A stretch of 64,000 nucleotides of DNA from the NCBI GenBank assembly GCA_024867545.1, contig JANFNE010000004.1:1054001-1118000 (forward strand), given 5' to 3'. The notes beneath the pieces were generated by a model. It was not told the origin of the DNA and made no database searches. It saw only the letters and a program-made list of their open reading frames with translations. The translations under genes were made by a program, and so were the position numbers. This document shows, piece by piece, positions 1 to 11,100 of the stretch. This DNA is from Phytopythium helicoides. Taxonomy: Eukaryota; Oomycota; Peronosporomycetes; Pythiales; Pythiaceae. How positions within the stretch are numbered: position 1 is the stretch's first letter; every line of letters starts with the position of its first letter.

Positions 1-78
1 GCTCCGGTCTTTTGTCCAAGTGAAGAACTCCCTCCGCTCTGCCCAAGCTTCGTGTCCAAGACCTCACTACCTCCAACA
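1..78 (+). mobile_element. 3' end of a second copia LTR (truncated by window edge)
   Basis: These 78 bases match the last 78 bases of the LTRs at 334-700 and 4750-5116 apart from two C-to-T differences, and end in the same terminal CA. A second copy of the same copia family, or a solo LTR, therefore lies just left of the window, separated from the complete element by only about two satellite monomers. Confidence 0.9.
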
Positions 79-333
79 ATGACGAGTCCGACGTGACATG
101 GTAGTGCTGGTCGTCAATGGATCTACCAACGCTACGGGCGCGCGCGGACAGATCGCGCGCGCCGCTACGAAGCAGTAGAAACGAGATTGGGCGACGTCCA
201 TGAGTGACGAGTCCGACGTGACATGGTAGTGCTGGTCGTCAATGGATCTACCAACGCTACGGGCGCGCGCGGACAGATCGCGCGCGCCGCTACGAAGCAG
301 TAGAAATGAGATTGGGCGACGTCCATGAGTGAC
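79..333. repeat. 125-bp satellite, about two monomers between two copia LTRs
   Basis: The sequence is the same 125-bp monomer as the large array at 5117-29677. It starts near monomer position 25 and stops at position 28 of the third partial unit. Counting starts at the ACGAG that opens the large array. It shows that the copia insertions lie inside the satellite domain. Confidence 0.93.
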
Positions 334-700
334 TGTTGAGGGCAGCCGGTTTGACCTGGACCGACTAGCCCGAGGCAGTCCAATGCGATCCCACCTTGAT
401 TACGCTCATCGATTACGTCAACTCGTGGGTACGAGATTGTGGGTACAAGATGGGATCCACGTGGCGCCCTCTGATTGGCTGCCGTGAATCAGTATCCAGG
501 AAAAGATCAAGTAGAGTGAACCCAGTAAAGGACAGGCAGGCTTAGAGGTAGCAAGTAGTTGCGAACTAAGGACCTCAATCGAATCACTTTCGAATCTTCC
601 TTCTACCCCTCAAGTGGTCTTCGCTCCGGTCTTCTGTCCAAGTGAAGAACTCCCTCCGCTCCGCCCAAGCTTCGTGTCCAAGACCTCACTACCTCCAACA
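334..700 (+). repeat. 5' LTR of copia element
   Basis: This is a 367-bp direct repeat of 4750-5116. It starts TGTTGAGGG and ends CTCCAACA. By LTR logic it should carry the promoter for the full-length transcript. I did not find a convincing TATA or initiator motif. Confidence 0.95.
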
Positions 701-712
701 GGTTATGAGCCC
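701..712 (+). promoter_or_regulatory. Primer binding site, half-tRNA type (initiator Met)
   Basis: The 12 bases after the LTR, GGTTATGAGCCC, are complementary to a GGGCTCATAACC anticodon-arm sequence of initiator Met tRNA. They do not match a tRNA 3' end. Priming from a cleaved initiator-Met tRNA half is established for Drosophila copia. The ATG at 705-707, opposite the CAU anticodon, is also the first in-frame start codon of Gag-Pol. Confidence 0.72.
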
Positions 713-3700
713 AAGCACCATGTCCTCTGCGCAAGACGCCTCGACCAAGGTCTCCATCGACAAGTTCAACGGAGACAACTACGCGACTTGGAGCCGCTAC
801 ATGCGTGGCGTGTTCCTGACCAAGTCGACGTGGCATGTCGTGAACCGCGAGACGACTCCGAGCTTCACGGATCCGCGGGCCAAGGACGACTACGTCAAGG
901 CAAGCAGCATCGCGTTCGGCCTGATGCTGCTCCACATGGACGCGGACTACCATCACGTGGTCGACGACTGTGAGGAAGCCTGGGTGGCGTGGGAGCGCTT
1001 GAAGACCCTCTACGGTGGATCGCAGAAGGCTGGCCGCATCTACTTGAAGCGACAGCTCTTCAGCATGGAGATGGCGGAAGGCGGCAATGTGTTGCATCAT
1101 TGCAATGAAGTCCTCAACATCAGCTCCAAGCTCAGCAGCATCAGCGCCAAGATGGAGGACGAAGATGTGGCGATCTGCTTGTTGCGCAGTCTCCCCAAGA
1201 GCTACGAGAACGTCGTGCTCAACTTGGAGATGAGCAACGCAGAGCTGCGGACGCGAGACGTTGTGAAGGTGCTCACGAATGAGCATATCAAGCGACAAGG
1301 CGAGAAGACTCCGGCGATGAAGACTGAAGACGCGACCAAGGCGTTCTGTATTGACCGGGAGCCTCGCCAGTGCACTTACTGCGGTAAGATGGGGCATTTG
1401 GTTGACAAGTGCTGGACCAAGCAGAAGGACGAGAACCGAGGAGGTCCGAGACGCGGCGGCAATGGCCGTGGACGCGGGGCCAACAGCGCTCAATGGAGGA
1501 ACGACGACTACGACTACGACAACCAGCGAGTTGCGTTTGTGGTTTCCCTGGAGTGCGGAGTTTCGACGGGTGAGAAGATGCCCGGGATGTGGGCGGTCGA
1601 CAACGGCGCAACGCACCACATCTGCAACGACAAGACCAAGTTCGCCAGCCTGATTGAGCGAGATGACGGCGAACTATTGGTGGCCAACGGCAACAAAGCG
1701 GCTTTCAAGGGTGTGGGAAGCATCTTCGAACGAGTGCTTCTGCTCTACGGTGAAAAGTGCGAAATCCAGATCAAGGACGCGCTGTATGTTCCTGACATGA
1801 GCAAGAATCTTCTATCGGTGCCGCAAATCAACAAGAGTGGCCAGTTCCAAGTGATCTTTGACGGCACCAAGATGCTTGTTGCGCGCAAGGCTTCGAAGCA
1901 AGTGGTGGCGACGGCAGACCTCGTTGACGGACTCTGCTGGCTTCGCACGCCTCAACGATCGGCTAACGCGGCAACCAGTGGAAGAACGATTGATCTGCAC
2001 GCGCGTATGGGTCACGCTCCAGTCGAGGTGCTTCGCAAGATGGTCGACAACGAAATGATCAAGGACGCGAAGCTACCCTCCAGCTCGAGTGGACCAAGCG
2101 TGTACCGCGGCTGTCAACAAGGAAAGATGGTCCAAAAGCCGTTCACAAGCAACCGTGACAAGCGCCACTACGACACGTTCGAGTTGCTCCACTTCGACAT
2201 CTGCGGACCCATGGAAGAAGACTCTCTGGGTGGAAGCAAGTATCTGCTGCTGATCGTCGACGAAGCCAGCGGATGCATGAAGGGATTCTGTCTGCGTGCC
2301 AAGTCGGAAAGCGAGGACTGCATCAAGACGTACATCACCAAGGTCCAGAACCAGTTCGGCAAGAAGGTCAAGTTCGTGCGTCATGATGGAGCGCGTGAGT
2401 TCGCGACCAACTCGCTCAAGGTGTTCTACGAAGACGAAGGCATCGAGCAGCAAACGACGGTTCCCTACGCGCACCAGACCAACGGCACAGCAGAGCGAGC
2501 CATCCGGACAATCGTCACGATCGGCCGCAGCATGCTTCACCACGCCAAGATGGACAAGATCTTCTGGGCTGAGGCAGCGATGACAGCCATCTACGTCAAG
2601 AATCGTCTACCGTCTCCCAAGTTCCAGCACAAGACTCCGTTCGAGATTCTGTACAAGTCCAAGCCAAGTGTGAAGCACATGCGTGTGTTTGGCTGTCGCG
2701 CTTACGTGCTGACTCCGAAAGAGAAGCGGCTCAAGTGGGACCCGAAGTCTCGTGCTGGGTTGTTCGTCGGATATGAGGAAGCGTCAAAGGCCTATCGGGT
2801 TTATGACATCGAGGCGGGGCAGGTGGTTATCACTCGCGATGTCACCTTCGACGAATCGACTTTCGGCTTCTCGCCAGCGGCCTCCGATGAAGACGTGGAA
2901 GATCTCGCCTTCGACTCTCTCGAAATCGCTGAAGATGGACCAGGACAAACGGACTACACGCAGGCGGGGAAGCGCAAGAGTCGATCGGCGACTGAAGATG
3001 ACACTACTGGAAGATCGCGGGCTGTTCGACACCGAGTTGGATTGGAAGAAGCAAGTGCGCCGCGCAGTTCTCCCTCGCGCCAAGAAGATGAAGAAGAAAA
3101 ATCTGGCGGCCAACACGACGGCTCGGACCCCTCGACTCCTCCTGTGTTTTGGCGAGCAAGCGCCAACGCTGTTGAAGCCTCCGACCTCTCCGAGCCAACT
3201 ACATTCGAGGAAGCGGTGAACGGTCCGGATCAAGCTCACTGGCGCAAAGCGATTCGCGCGGAGCTGGAATCGATGCGACTTCGAGGCGTGTTTCGTGCGG
3301 CCAAGCTTCCAACGGGACAACGCGCCATCGGCACCAAGTGGGTTTTCAAGATCAAGCGAAAGGCTGACGGATCCATCGAGAAGTACAAGGCACGCCTCGT
3401 GGCCAAGGGATTCAGGCAGAAGTACGGCATCGACTACACGGAGACGTTCTCGCCCGTGGTCAAGTACGCGACGCTGCGCATCGTGATCGCGCTCATCGTC
3501 TTCTTCGGTTGGCAGCTCGATCAACTGGACGTGGTGACGGCATTCTTATACGGCGTGATGAAGGAGGTCGTGTACTGTGTGGTTCCTGAAGGCGTCGAGC
3601 TGGACAGTGGCTTCGACTGCCTTGAGCTGGTGAAAGCGATCTACGGCCTCAAGCAAGCTTCGCGTGTGTGGAACGAGACCTTCGACGAGTTCGTGTGCTC

Positions 3701-4742
3701 CATCGGCTTCCAAGTGTCAGCGTTCGACCCGTGTCTCTACATCAAGATCGTCAACGACCACTGCGTGCTCATCTTGGTCTACGTCGACGATGTTCTGGTG
3801 ACGGGAAGCTCGATCGAGCTGATTGCGCGCACCAAGTATGACCTGAAGATGCGCTTCGAGATGACCGACAGCGGCAAGTGTGCGTTCGTGCTCGGCATCG
3901 AGTTGGTCTATGGACCCGATGGAAGCGTCACACTGTGCCAGCGACGCTACATCAACGACATCCTCACGCGTTTCAACATGCTCCAGTGCAAGGCTGTGGT
4001 GAGTCCGGTCGACATGAGTTCGCGTCTGGTTCCAAGCGACGCATCTACCAAGGTGAACGCTCCGTTTCGGGAAGCGGTCGGCGCCTTGATGCATCTGATG
4101 ACAGCGACTCGACCGGACATCGCGTATGCCGTGGGCTACGTATCGCGCTTCATGGAGAACCCGCAAGAGGAGCACTGGGTTGCGGTCAAGCGTATCTTTC
4201 GCTACTTGCAAGGCACCAAGGACCACGGAATCTGCTTCAAGCCCGGCAACGTCATCGACTTTCGCGGCTACTCCGACGCCGACTGGGCTGGTGACCTCGC
4301 TGATCGCAAGTCGACATCCGGCTACACCTTCATGTTGATGGGCGCGCCGGTCAGTTGGGGAAGCAAGAAGCAGTCAAGTGTCTCTCTGTCGACAAGCGAA
4401 GCGGAGTACATCGCGCTCAGCCTGGCCATCCAAGAAGGCAAGTGGATTCATCGCGTGGTTTGCGAGATCCTTGCGGCGGCGAACAAGTCGGGACCAGAGC
4501 TCATGATCCGCGAAGACAACCAGTCGTGCATCAAGATGACCAAGAACCCAGTCAACCACGGTCGCGCCAAGCACATCGACATCAAGTACCATCACATCCG
4601 CGATGAAGTCAAGCGTGGTGAAGTCAAGCTCGAGTACTGCGAGACTGCAACGATGCTGGCCGACATCATGACCAAGGCGCTCCCGGGACCTCGCCACACG
4701 GAACTCACGGCGGCTCTCGGCATCCATGGGACTTCGCATTGA
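705..4742 (+). CDS. Copia Gag-Pol polyprotein
   Basis: A single uninterrupted frame of 1,345 residues encodes all proteins for copia replication. In order there is a Gag region with the FNGDNYATW motif near residue 20, a CCHC zinc knuckle ([14 protein letters not shown], about 223-236), protease (VDNGA, about 298), integrase (HARMGH near 431, then Asp near 497, Asp near 560, and Glu in TAERA near 595), reverse transcriptase with YVDD near 1025, and RNase H with DADWAGD near 1190 and SEAEY near 1232. The order integrase before RT is diagnostic of Ty1/copia. Two oddities may reduce activity: protease DNGA instead of the usual DSGA or DTGA, and Tyr in VYRGC where the integrase zinc-binding domain normally has its first Cys. 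The start could be ATG 705, inside the primer site, or ATG 720. Confidence 0.95.
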   Translation: MSPSTMSSAQDASTKVSIDKFNGDNYATWSRYMRGVFLTKSTWHVVNRETTPSFTDPRAKDDYVKASSIAFGLMLLHMDADYHHVVDDCEEAWVAWERLKTLYGGSQKAGRIYLKRQLFSMEMAEGGNVLHHCNEVLNISSKLSSISAKMEDEDVAICLLRSLPKSYENVVLNLEMSNAELRTRDVVKVLTNEHIKRQGEKTPAMKTEDATKAFCIDREPRQCTYCGKMGHLVDKCWTKQKDENRGGPRRGGNGRGRGANSAQWRNDDYDYDNQRVAFVVSLECGVSTGEKMPGMWAVDNGATHHICNDKTKFASLIERDDGELLVANGNKAAFKGVGSIFERVLLLYGEKCEIQIKDALYVPDMSKNLLSVPQINKSGQFQVIFDGTKMLVARKASKQVVATADLVDGLCWLRTPQRSANAATSGRTIDLHARMGHAPVEVLRKMVDNEMIKDAKLPSSSSGPSVYRGCQQGKMVQKPFTSNRDKRHYDTFELLHFDICGPMEEDSLGGSKYLLLIVDEASGCMKGFCLRAKSESEDCIKTYITKVQNQFGKKVKFVRHDGAREFATNSLKVFYEDEGIEQQTTVPYAHQTNGTAERAIRTIVTIGRSMLHHAKMDKIFWAEAAMTAIYVKNRLPSPKFQHKTPFEILYKSKPSVKHMRVFGCRAYVLTPKEKRLKWDPKSRAGLFVGYEEASKAYRVYDIEAGQVVITRDVTFDESTFGFSPAASDEDVEDLAFDSLEIAEDGPGQTDYTQAGKRKSRSATEDDTTGRSRAVRHRVGLEEASAPRSSPSRQEDEEEKSGGQHDGSDPSTPPVFWRASANAVEASDLSEPTTFEEAVNGPDQAHWRKAIRAELESMRLRGVFRAAKLPTGQRAIGTKWVFKIKRKADGSIEKYKARLVAKGFRQKYGIDYTETFSPVVKYATLRIVIALIVFFGWQLDQLDVVTAFLYGVMKEVVYCVVPEGVELDSGFDCLELVKAIYGLKQASRVWNETFDEFVCSIGFQVSAFDPCLYIKIVNDHCVLILVYVDDVLVTGSSIELIARTKYDLKMRFEMTDSGKCAFVLGIELVYGPDGSVTLCQRRYINDILTRFNMLQCKAVVSPVDMSSRLVPSDASTKVNAPFREAVGALMHLMTATRPDIAYAVGYVSRFMENPQEEHWVAVKRIFRYLQGTKDHGICFKPGNVIDFRGYSDADWAGDLADRKSTSGYTFMLMGAPVSWGSKKQSSVSLSTSEAEYIALSLAIQEGKWIHRVVCEILAAANKSGPELMIREDNQSCIKMTKNPVNHGRAKHIDIKYHHIRDEVKRGEVKLEYCETATMLADIMTKALPGPRHTELTAALGIHGTSH

Positions 4743-4749
4743 GGGGGCG
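4741..4749 (+). promoter_or_regulatory. Polypurine tract of copia element
   Basis: GAGGGGGCG lies directly before the 3' LTR and overlaps the Gag-Pol stop codon. This is the expected place for plus-strand priming. Confidence 0.65.
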
Positions 4750-5116
4750 TGTTGAGGGCAGCCGGTTTGACCTGGACCGACTAGCCCGAGGCAGTCCAAT
4801 GCGATCCCACCTTGATTACGCTAATCGATTACGTCAACTCGTGGGTACGAGATTGTGGGTACAAGATGGGATCCACGTGGCGCCCTCTGATTGGCTGCCG
4901 TGAATCAGTATCCAGGAAAAGATCAAGTAGAGTGAACCCAGTAAAGGACAGGCAGGCTTAGAGGTAGCAAGTAGTTGCGAACTAAGGACCTCAATCGAAT
5001 CACTTTCGAATCTTCCTTCTACCCCTCAAGTGGTCTTCGCTCCGGTCTTCTGTCCAAGTGAAGAACTCCCTCCGCTCCGCCCAAGCTTCGTGTCCAAGAC
5101 CTCACTACCTCCAACA
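4750..5116 (+). repeat. 3' LTR of copia element
   Basis: This is a 367-bp copy of the 5' LTR with one difference that I could find. It is followed immediately by monomer position 1 of the satellite array. Confidence 0.95.
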
Positions 5117-8100
5117 ACGAGATTGGGCGACGTCCATGAGTGACGAGTCCGACGTGACATGGTAGTGCTGGTCGTCAATGGATCTACCAACGCTACGGGC
5201 GCGCGCGGACAGATCGCGCGCGCCGCTACGAAGCAGTAGAAACGAGATTGGGCGACGTCCATGAGTGACGAGTCCGACGTGACATGGTAGTGCTGGTCGT
5301 CAATGGATCTACCAACGCTACGGGCACGCGCGGACAGATCGCGCGCGCCGCTACGAAGCAGTAGAAACGAGATTGGGCGACGTCCATGAGTGACGAGTCC
5401 GACGTGACATGGTAGTGCTGGTCGTCAATGGATCTACCAACGCTACGGGCGCGCGCGGACAGATCGCGCGCGCCGCTACGAAGCAGTAGAAACGAGATTG
5501 GGCGACGTCCATGAGTGACGAGTCCGACGTGACATGGTAGTGCTGGTCGTCAATGGATCTACCAACGCTACGGGCGCGCGCGGACAGATCGCGCGCGCCG
5601 CTACGAAGCAGTAGAAACGAGATTGGGCGACGTCCATGAGTGACGAGTCCGACGTGACATGGTAGTGCTGGTCGTCAATGGATCTACCAACGCTACGGGC
5701 ACGCGCGGACAGATCGCGCGCGCCGCTACGAAGCAGTAGAAACGAGATTGGGCGACGTCCATGAGTGACGAGTCCGACGTGACATGGTAGTGCTGGTCGT
5801 CAATGGATCTACCAACGCTACGGGCGCGCGCGGACAGATCGCGCGCGCCGCTACGAAGCAGTAGAAACGAGATTGGGCGACGTCCATGAGTGACGAGTCC
5901 GACGTGACATGGTAGTGCTGGTCGTCAATGGACCTACCAACGCTACGGGCGCGCGCGGACAGATCGCGCGCGCCGCTACGAAGCAGTAGAAACGAGATTG
6001 GGCGACGTCCATGAGTGACGAGTCCGACGTGACATGGTAGTGCTGGTCGTCAATGGATCTACCAACGCTACGGGCGCGCGCGGACAGATCGCGCGCGCCG
6101 CTACGAAGCAGTAGAAACGAGATTGGGCGACGTCCATGAGTGACGAGTCCGACGTGACATGGTAGTGCTGGTCGTCAATGGATCTACCAACGCTACGGGC
6201 GCGCGCGGACAGATCGCGCGCGCCGCTACGAAGCAGTAGAAACGAGATTGGGCGACGTCCATGAGTGACGAGTCCGACGTGACATGGTAGTGCTGGTCGT
6301 CAATGGATCTACCAACGCTACGGGCACGCGCGGACAGATCGCGCGCGCCGCTACGAAGCAGTAGAAACGAGATTGGGCGACGTCCATGAGTGACGAGTCC
6401 GACGTGACATGGTAGTGCTGGTCGTCAATGGATCTACCAACGCTACGGGCGCGCGCGGACAGATCGCGCGCGCCGCTACGAAGCAGTAGAAACGAGATTG
6501 GGCGACGTCCATGAGTGACGAGTCCGACGTGACATGGTAGTGCTGGTCGTCAATGGATCTACCAACGCTACGGGCGCGCGCGGACAGATCGCGCGCGCCG
6601 CTACGAAGCAGTAGAAACGAGATTGGGCGACGTCCATGAGTGACGAGTCCGACGTGACATGGTAGTGCTGGTCGTCAATGGATCTACCAACGCTACGGGC
6701 ACGCGCGGACAGATCGCGCGCGCCGCTACGAAGCAGTAGAAACGAGATTGGGCGACGTCCATGAGTGACGAGTCCGACGTGACATGGTAGTGCTGGTCGT
6801 CAATGGATCTACCAACGCTACGGGCGCGCGCGGACAGATCGCGCGCGCCGCTACGAAGCAGTAGAAACGAGATTGGGCGACGTCCATGAGTGACGAGTCC
6901 GACGTGACATGGTAGTGCTGGTCGTCAATGGACCTACCAACGCTACGGGCGCGCGCGGACAGATCGCGCGCGCCGCTACGAAGCAGTAGAAACGAGATTG
7001 GGCGACGTCCATGAGTGACGAGTCCGACGTGACATGGTAGTGCTGGTCGTCAATGGATCTACCAACGCTACGGGCGCGCGCGGACAGATCGCGCGCGCCG
7101 CTACGAAGCAGTAGAAACGAGATTGGGCGACGTCCATGAGTGACGAGTCCGACGTGACATGGTAGTGCTGGTCGTCAATGGATCTACCAACGCTACGGGC
7201 GCGCGCGGACAGATCGCGCGCGCCGCTACGAAGCAGTAGAAACGAGATTGGGCGACGTCCATGAGTGACGAGTCCGACGTGACATGGTAGTGCTGGTCGT
7301 CAATGGATCTACCAACGCTACGGGCGCGCGCGGACAGATCGCGCGCGCCGCTACGAAGCAGTAGAAACGAGATTGGGCGACGTCCATGAGTGACGAGTCC
7401 GACGTGACATGGTAGTGCTGGTCGTCAATGGATCTACCAACGCTACGGGCGCGCGCGGACAGATCGCGCGCGCCGCTACGAAGCAGTAGAAACGAGATTG
7501 GGCGACGTCCATGAGTGACGAGTCCGACGTGACATGGTAGTGCTGGTCGTCAATGGATCTACCAACGCTACGGGCGCGCGCGGACAGATCGCGCGCGCCG
7601 CTACGAAGCAGTAGAAACGAGATTGGGCGACGTCCATGAGTGACGAGTCCGACGTGACATGGTAGTGCTGGTCGTCAATGGATCTACCAACGCTACGGGC
7701 GCGCGCGGACAGATCGCGCGCGCCGCTACGAAGCAGTAGAAACGAGATTGGGCGACGTCCATGAGTGACGAGTCCGACGTGACATGGTAGTGCTGGTCGT
7801 CAATGGATCTACCAACGCTACGGGCGCGCGCGGACAGATCGCGCGCGCCGCTACGAAGCAGTAGAAACGAGATTGGGCGACGTCCATGAGTGACGAGTCC
7901 GACGTGACATGGTAGTGCTGGTCGTCAATGGATCTACCAACGCTACGGGCGCGCGCGGACAGATCGCGCGCGCCGCTACGAAGCAGTAGAAACGAGATTG
8001 GGCGACGTCCATGAGTGACGAGTCCGACGTGACATGGTAGTGCTGGTCGTCAATGGACCTACCAACGCTACGGGCGCGCGCGGACAGATCGCGCGCGCCG

Positions 8101-11100
8101 CTACGAAGCAGTAGAAACGAGATTGGGCGACGTCCATGAGTGACGAGTCCGACGTGACATGGTAGTGCTGGTCGTCAATGGATCTACCAACGCTACGGGC
8201 GCGCGCGGACAGATCGCGCGCGCCGCTACGAAGCAGTAGAAACGAGATTGGGCGACGTCCATGAGTGACGAGTCCGACGTGACATGGTAGTGCTGGTCGT
8301 CAATGGATCTACCAACGCTACGGGCGCGCGCGGACAGATCGCGCGCGCCGCTACGAAGCAGTAGAAACGAGATTGGGCGACGTCCATGAGTGACGAGTCC
8401 GACGTGACATGGTAGTGCTGGTCGTCAATGGATCTACCAACGCTACGGGCGCGCGCGGACAGATCGCGCGCGCCGCTACGAAGCAGTAGAAACGAGATTG
8501 GGCGACGTCCATGAGTGACGAGTCCGACGTGACATGGTAGTGCTGGTCGTCAATGGATCTACCAACGCTACGGGCGCGCGCGGACAGATCGCGCGCGCCG
8601 CTACGAAGCAGTAGAAACGAGATTGGGCGACGTCCATGAGTGACGAGTCCGACGTGACATGGTAGTGCTGGTCGTCAATGGATCTACCAACGCTACGGGC
8701 GCGCGCGGACAGATCGCGCGCGCCGCTACGAAGCAGTAGAAACGAGATTGGGCGACGTCCATGAGTGACGAGTCCGACGTGACATGGTAGTGCTGGTCGT
8801 CAATGGATCTACCAACGCTACGGGCGCGCGCGGACAGATCGCGCGCGCCGCTACGAAGCAGTAGAAACGAGATTGGGCGACGTCCATGAGTGACGAGTCC
8901 GACGTGACATGGTAGTGCTGGTCGTCAATGGACCTACCAACGCTACGGGCGCGCGCGGACAGATCGCGCGCGCCGCTACGAAGCAGTAGAAACGAGATTG
9001 GGCGACGTCCATGAGTGACGAGTCCGACGTGACATGGTAGTGCTGGTCGTCAATGGATCTACCAACGCTACGGGCGCGCGCGGACAGATCGCGCGCGCCG
9101 CTACGAAGCAGTAGAAACGAGATTGGGCGACGTCCATGAGTGACGAGTCCGACGTGACATGGTAGTGCTGGTCGTCAATGGATCTACCAACGCTACGGGC
9201 GCGCGCGGACAGATCGCGCGCGCCGCTACGAAGCAGTAGAAACGAGATTGGGCGACGTCCATGAGTGACGAGTCCGACGTGACATGGTAGTGCTGGTCGT
9301 CAATGGATCTACCAACGCTACGGGCGCGCGCGGACAGATCGCGCGCGCCGCTACGAAGCAGTAGAAACGAGATTGGGCGACGTCCATGAGTGACGAGTCC
9401 GACGTGACATGGTAGTGCTGGTCGTCAATGGACCTACCAACGCTACGGGCGCGCGCGGACAGATCGCGCGCGCCGCTACGAAGCAGTAGAAACGAGATTG
9501 GGCGACGTCCATGAGTGACGAGTCCGACGTGACATGGTAGTGCTGGTCGTCAATGGATCTACCAACGCTACGGGCGCGCGCGGACAGATCGCGCGCGCCG
9601 CTACGAAGCAGTAGAAACGAGATTGGGCGACGTCCATGAGTGACGAGTCCGACGTGACATGGTAGTGCTGGTCGTCAATGGACCTACCAACGCTACGGGC
9701 GCGCGCGGACAGATCGCGCGCGCCGCTACGAAGCAGTAGAAACGAGATTGGGCGACGTCCATGAGTGACGAGTCCGACGTGACATGGTAGTGCTGGTCGT
9801 CAATGGATCTACCAACGCTACGGGCGCGCGCGGACAGATCGCGCGCGCCGCTACGAAGCAGTAGAAACGAGATTGGGCGACGTCCATGAGTGACGAGTCC
9901 GACGTGACATGGTAGTGCTGGTCGTCAATGGACCTACCAACGCTACGGGCGCGCGCGGACAGATCGCGCGCGCCGCTACGAAGCAGTAGAAACGAGATTG
10001 GGCGACGTCCATGAGTGACGAGTCCGACGTGACATGGTAGTGCTGGTCGTCAATGGATCTACCAACGCTACGGGCGCGCGCGGACAGATCGCGCGCGCCG
10101 CTACGAAGCAGTAGAAACGAGATTGGGCGACGTCCATGAGTGACGAGTCCGACGTGACATGGTAGTGCTGGTCGTCAATGGACCTACCAACGCTACGGGC
10201 GCGCGCGGACAGATCGCGCGCGCCGCTACGAAGCAGTAGAAACGAGATTGGGCGACGTCCATGAGTGACGAGTCCGACGTGACATGGTAGTGCTGGTCGT
10301 CAATGGATCTACCAACGCTACGGGCGCGCGCGGACAGATCGCGCGCGCCGCTACGAAGCAGTAGAAACGAGATTGGGCGACGTCCATGAGTGACGAGTCC
10401 GACGTGACATGGTAGTGCTGGTCGTCAATGGATCTACCAACGCTACGGGCGCGCGCGGACAGATCGCGCGCGCCGCTACGAAGCAGTAGAAACGAGATTG
10501 GGCGACGTCCATGAGTGACGAGTCCGACGTGACATGGTAGTGCTGGTCGTCAATGGACCTACCAACGCTACGGGCGCGCGCGGACAGATCGCGCGCGCCG
10601 CTACGAAGCAGTAGAAACGAGATTGGGCGACGTCCATGAGTGACGAGTCCGACGTGACATGGTAGTGCTGGTCGTCAATGGATCTACCAACGCTACGGGC
10701 GCGCGCGGACAGATCGCGCGCGCCGCTACGAAGCAGTAGAAACGAGATTGGGCGACGTCCATGAGTGACGAGTCCGACGTGACATGGTAGTGCTGGTCGT
10801 CAATGGACCTACCAACGCTACGGGCGCGCGCGGACAGATCGCGCGCGCCGCTACGAAGCAGTAGAAACGAGATTGGGCGACGTCCATGAGTGACGAGTCC
10901 GACGTGACATGGTAGTGCTGGTCGTCAATGGATCTACCAACGCTACGGGCGCGCGCGGACAGATCGCGCGCGCCGCTACGAAGCAGTAGAAACGAGATTG
11001 GGCGACGTCCATGAGTGACGAGTCCGACGTGACATGGTAGTGCTGGTCGTCAATGGACCTACCAACGCTACGGGCGCGCGCGGACAGATCGCGCGCGCCG

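Larger units (their letters stand above)
334..5116 (+). mobile_element. Complete Ty1/copia LTR retrotransposon
   Basis: The element is 4,783 bp. It has two 367-bp LTRs beginning TG and ending CA, a tRNA-derived primer site directly after the 5' LTR, one long Gag-Pol frame and a purine-rich tract before the 3' LTR. The LTRs differ at one base that I could find (C versus A about 80 bases in), so insertion was recent. It is embedded in the 125-bp satellite, but the flanks are not a simple target duplication: the left flank ends at monomer position 28 and the right flank resumes at position 1. Copia-like elements are known at Phytophthora centromeres; whether that applies here is open. Confidence 0.96.

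Noticed and set aside
603..1619. 338-codon minus-strand frame opposite copia gag
   Set aside because: It is a shadow of the strong Gag-Pol frame; composition follows the complementary codons, and a Val run arises from the complement of a GAC/TAC-rich coding tract.
2784..3524. 246-codon minus-strand frame in copia pol
   Set aside because: It lies wholly opposite the integrase-RT linker of an intact Pol and shows no domain.
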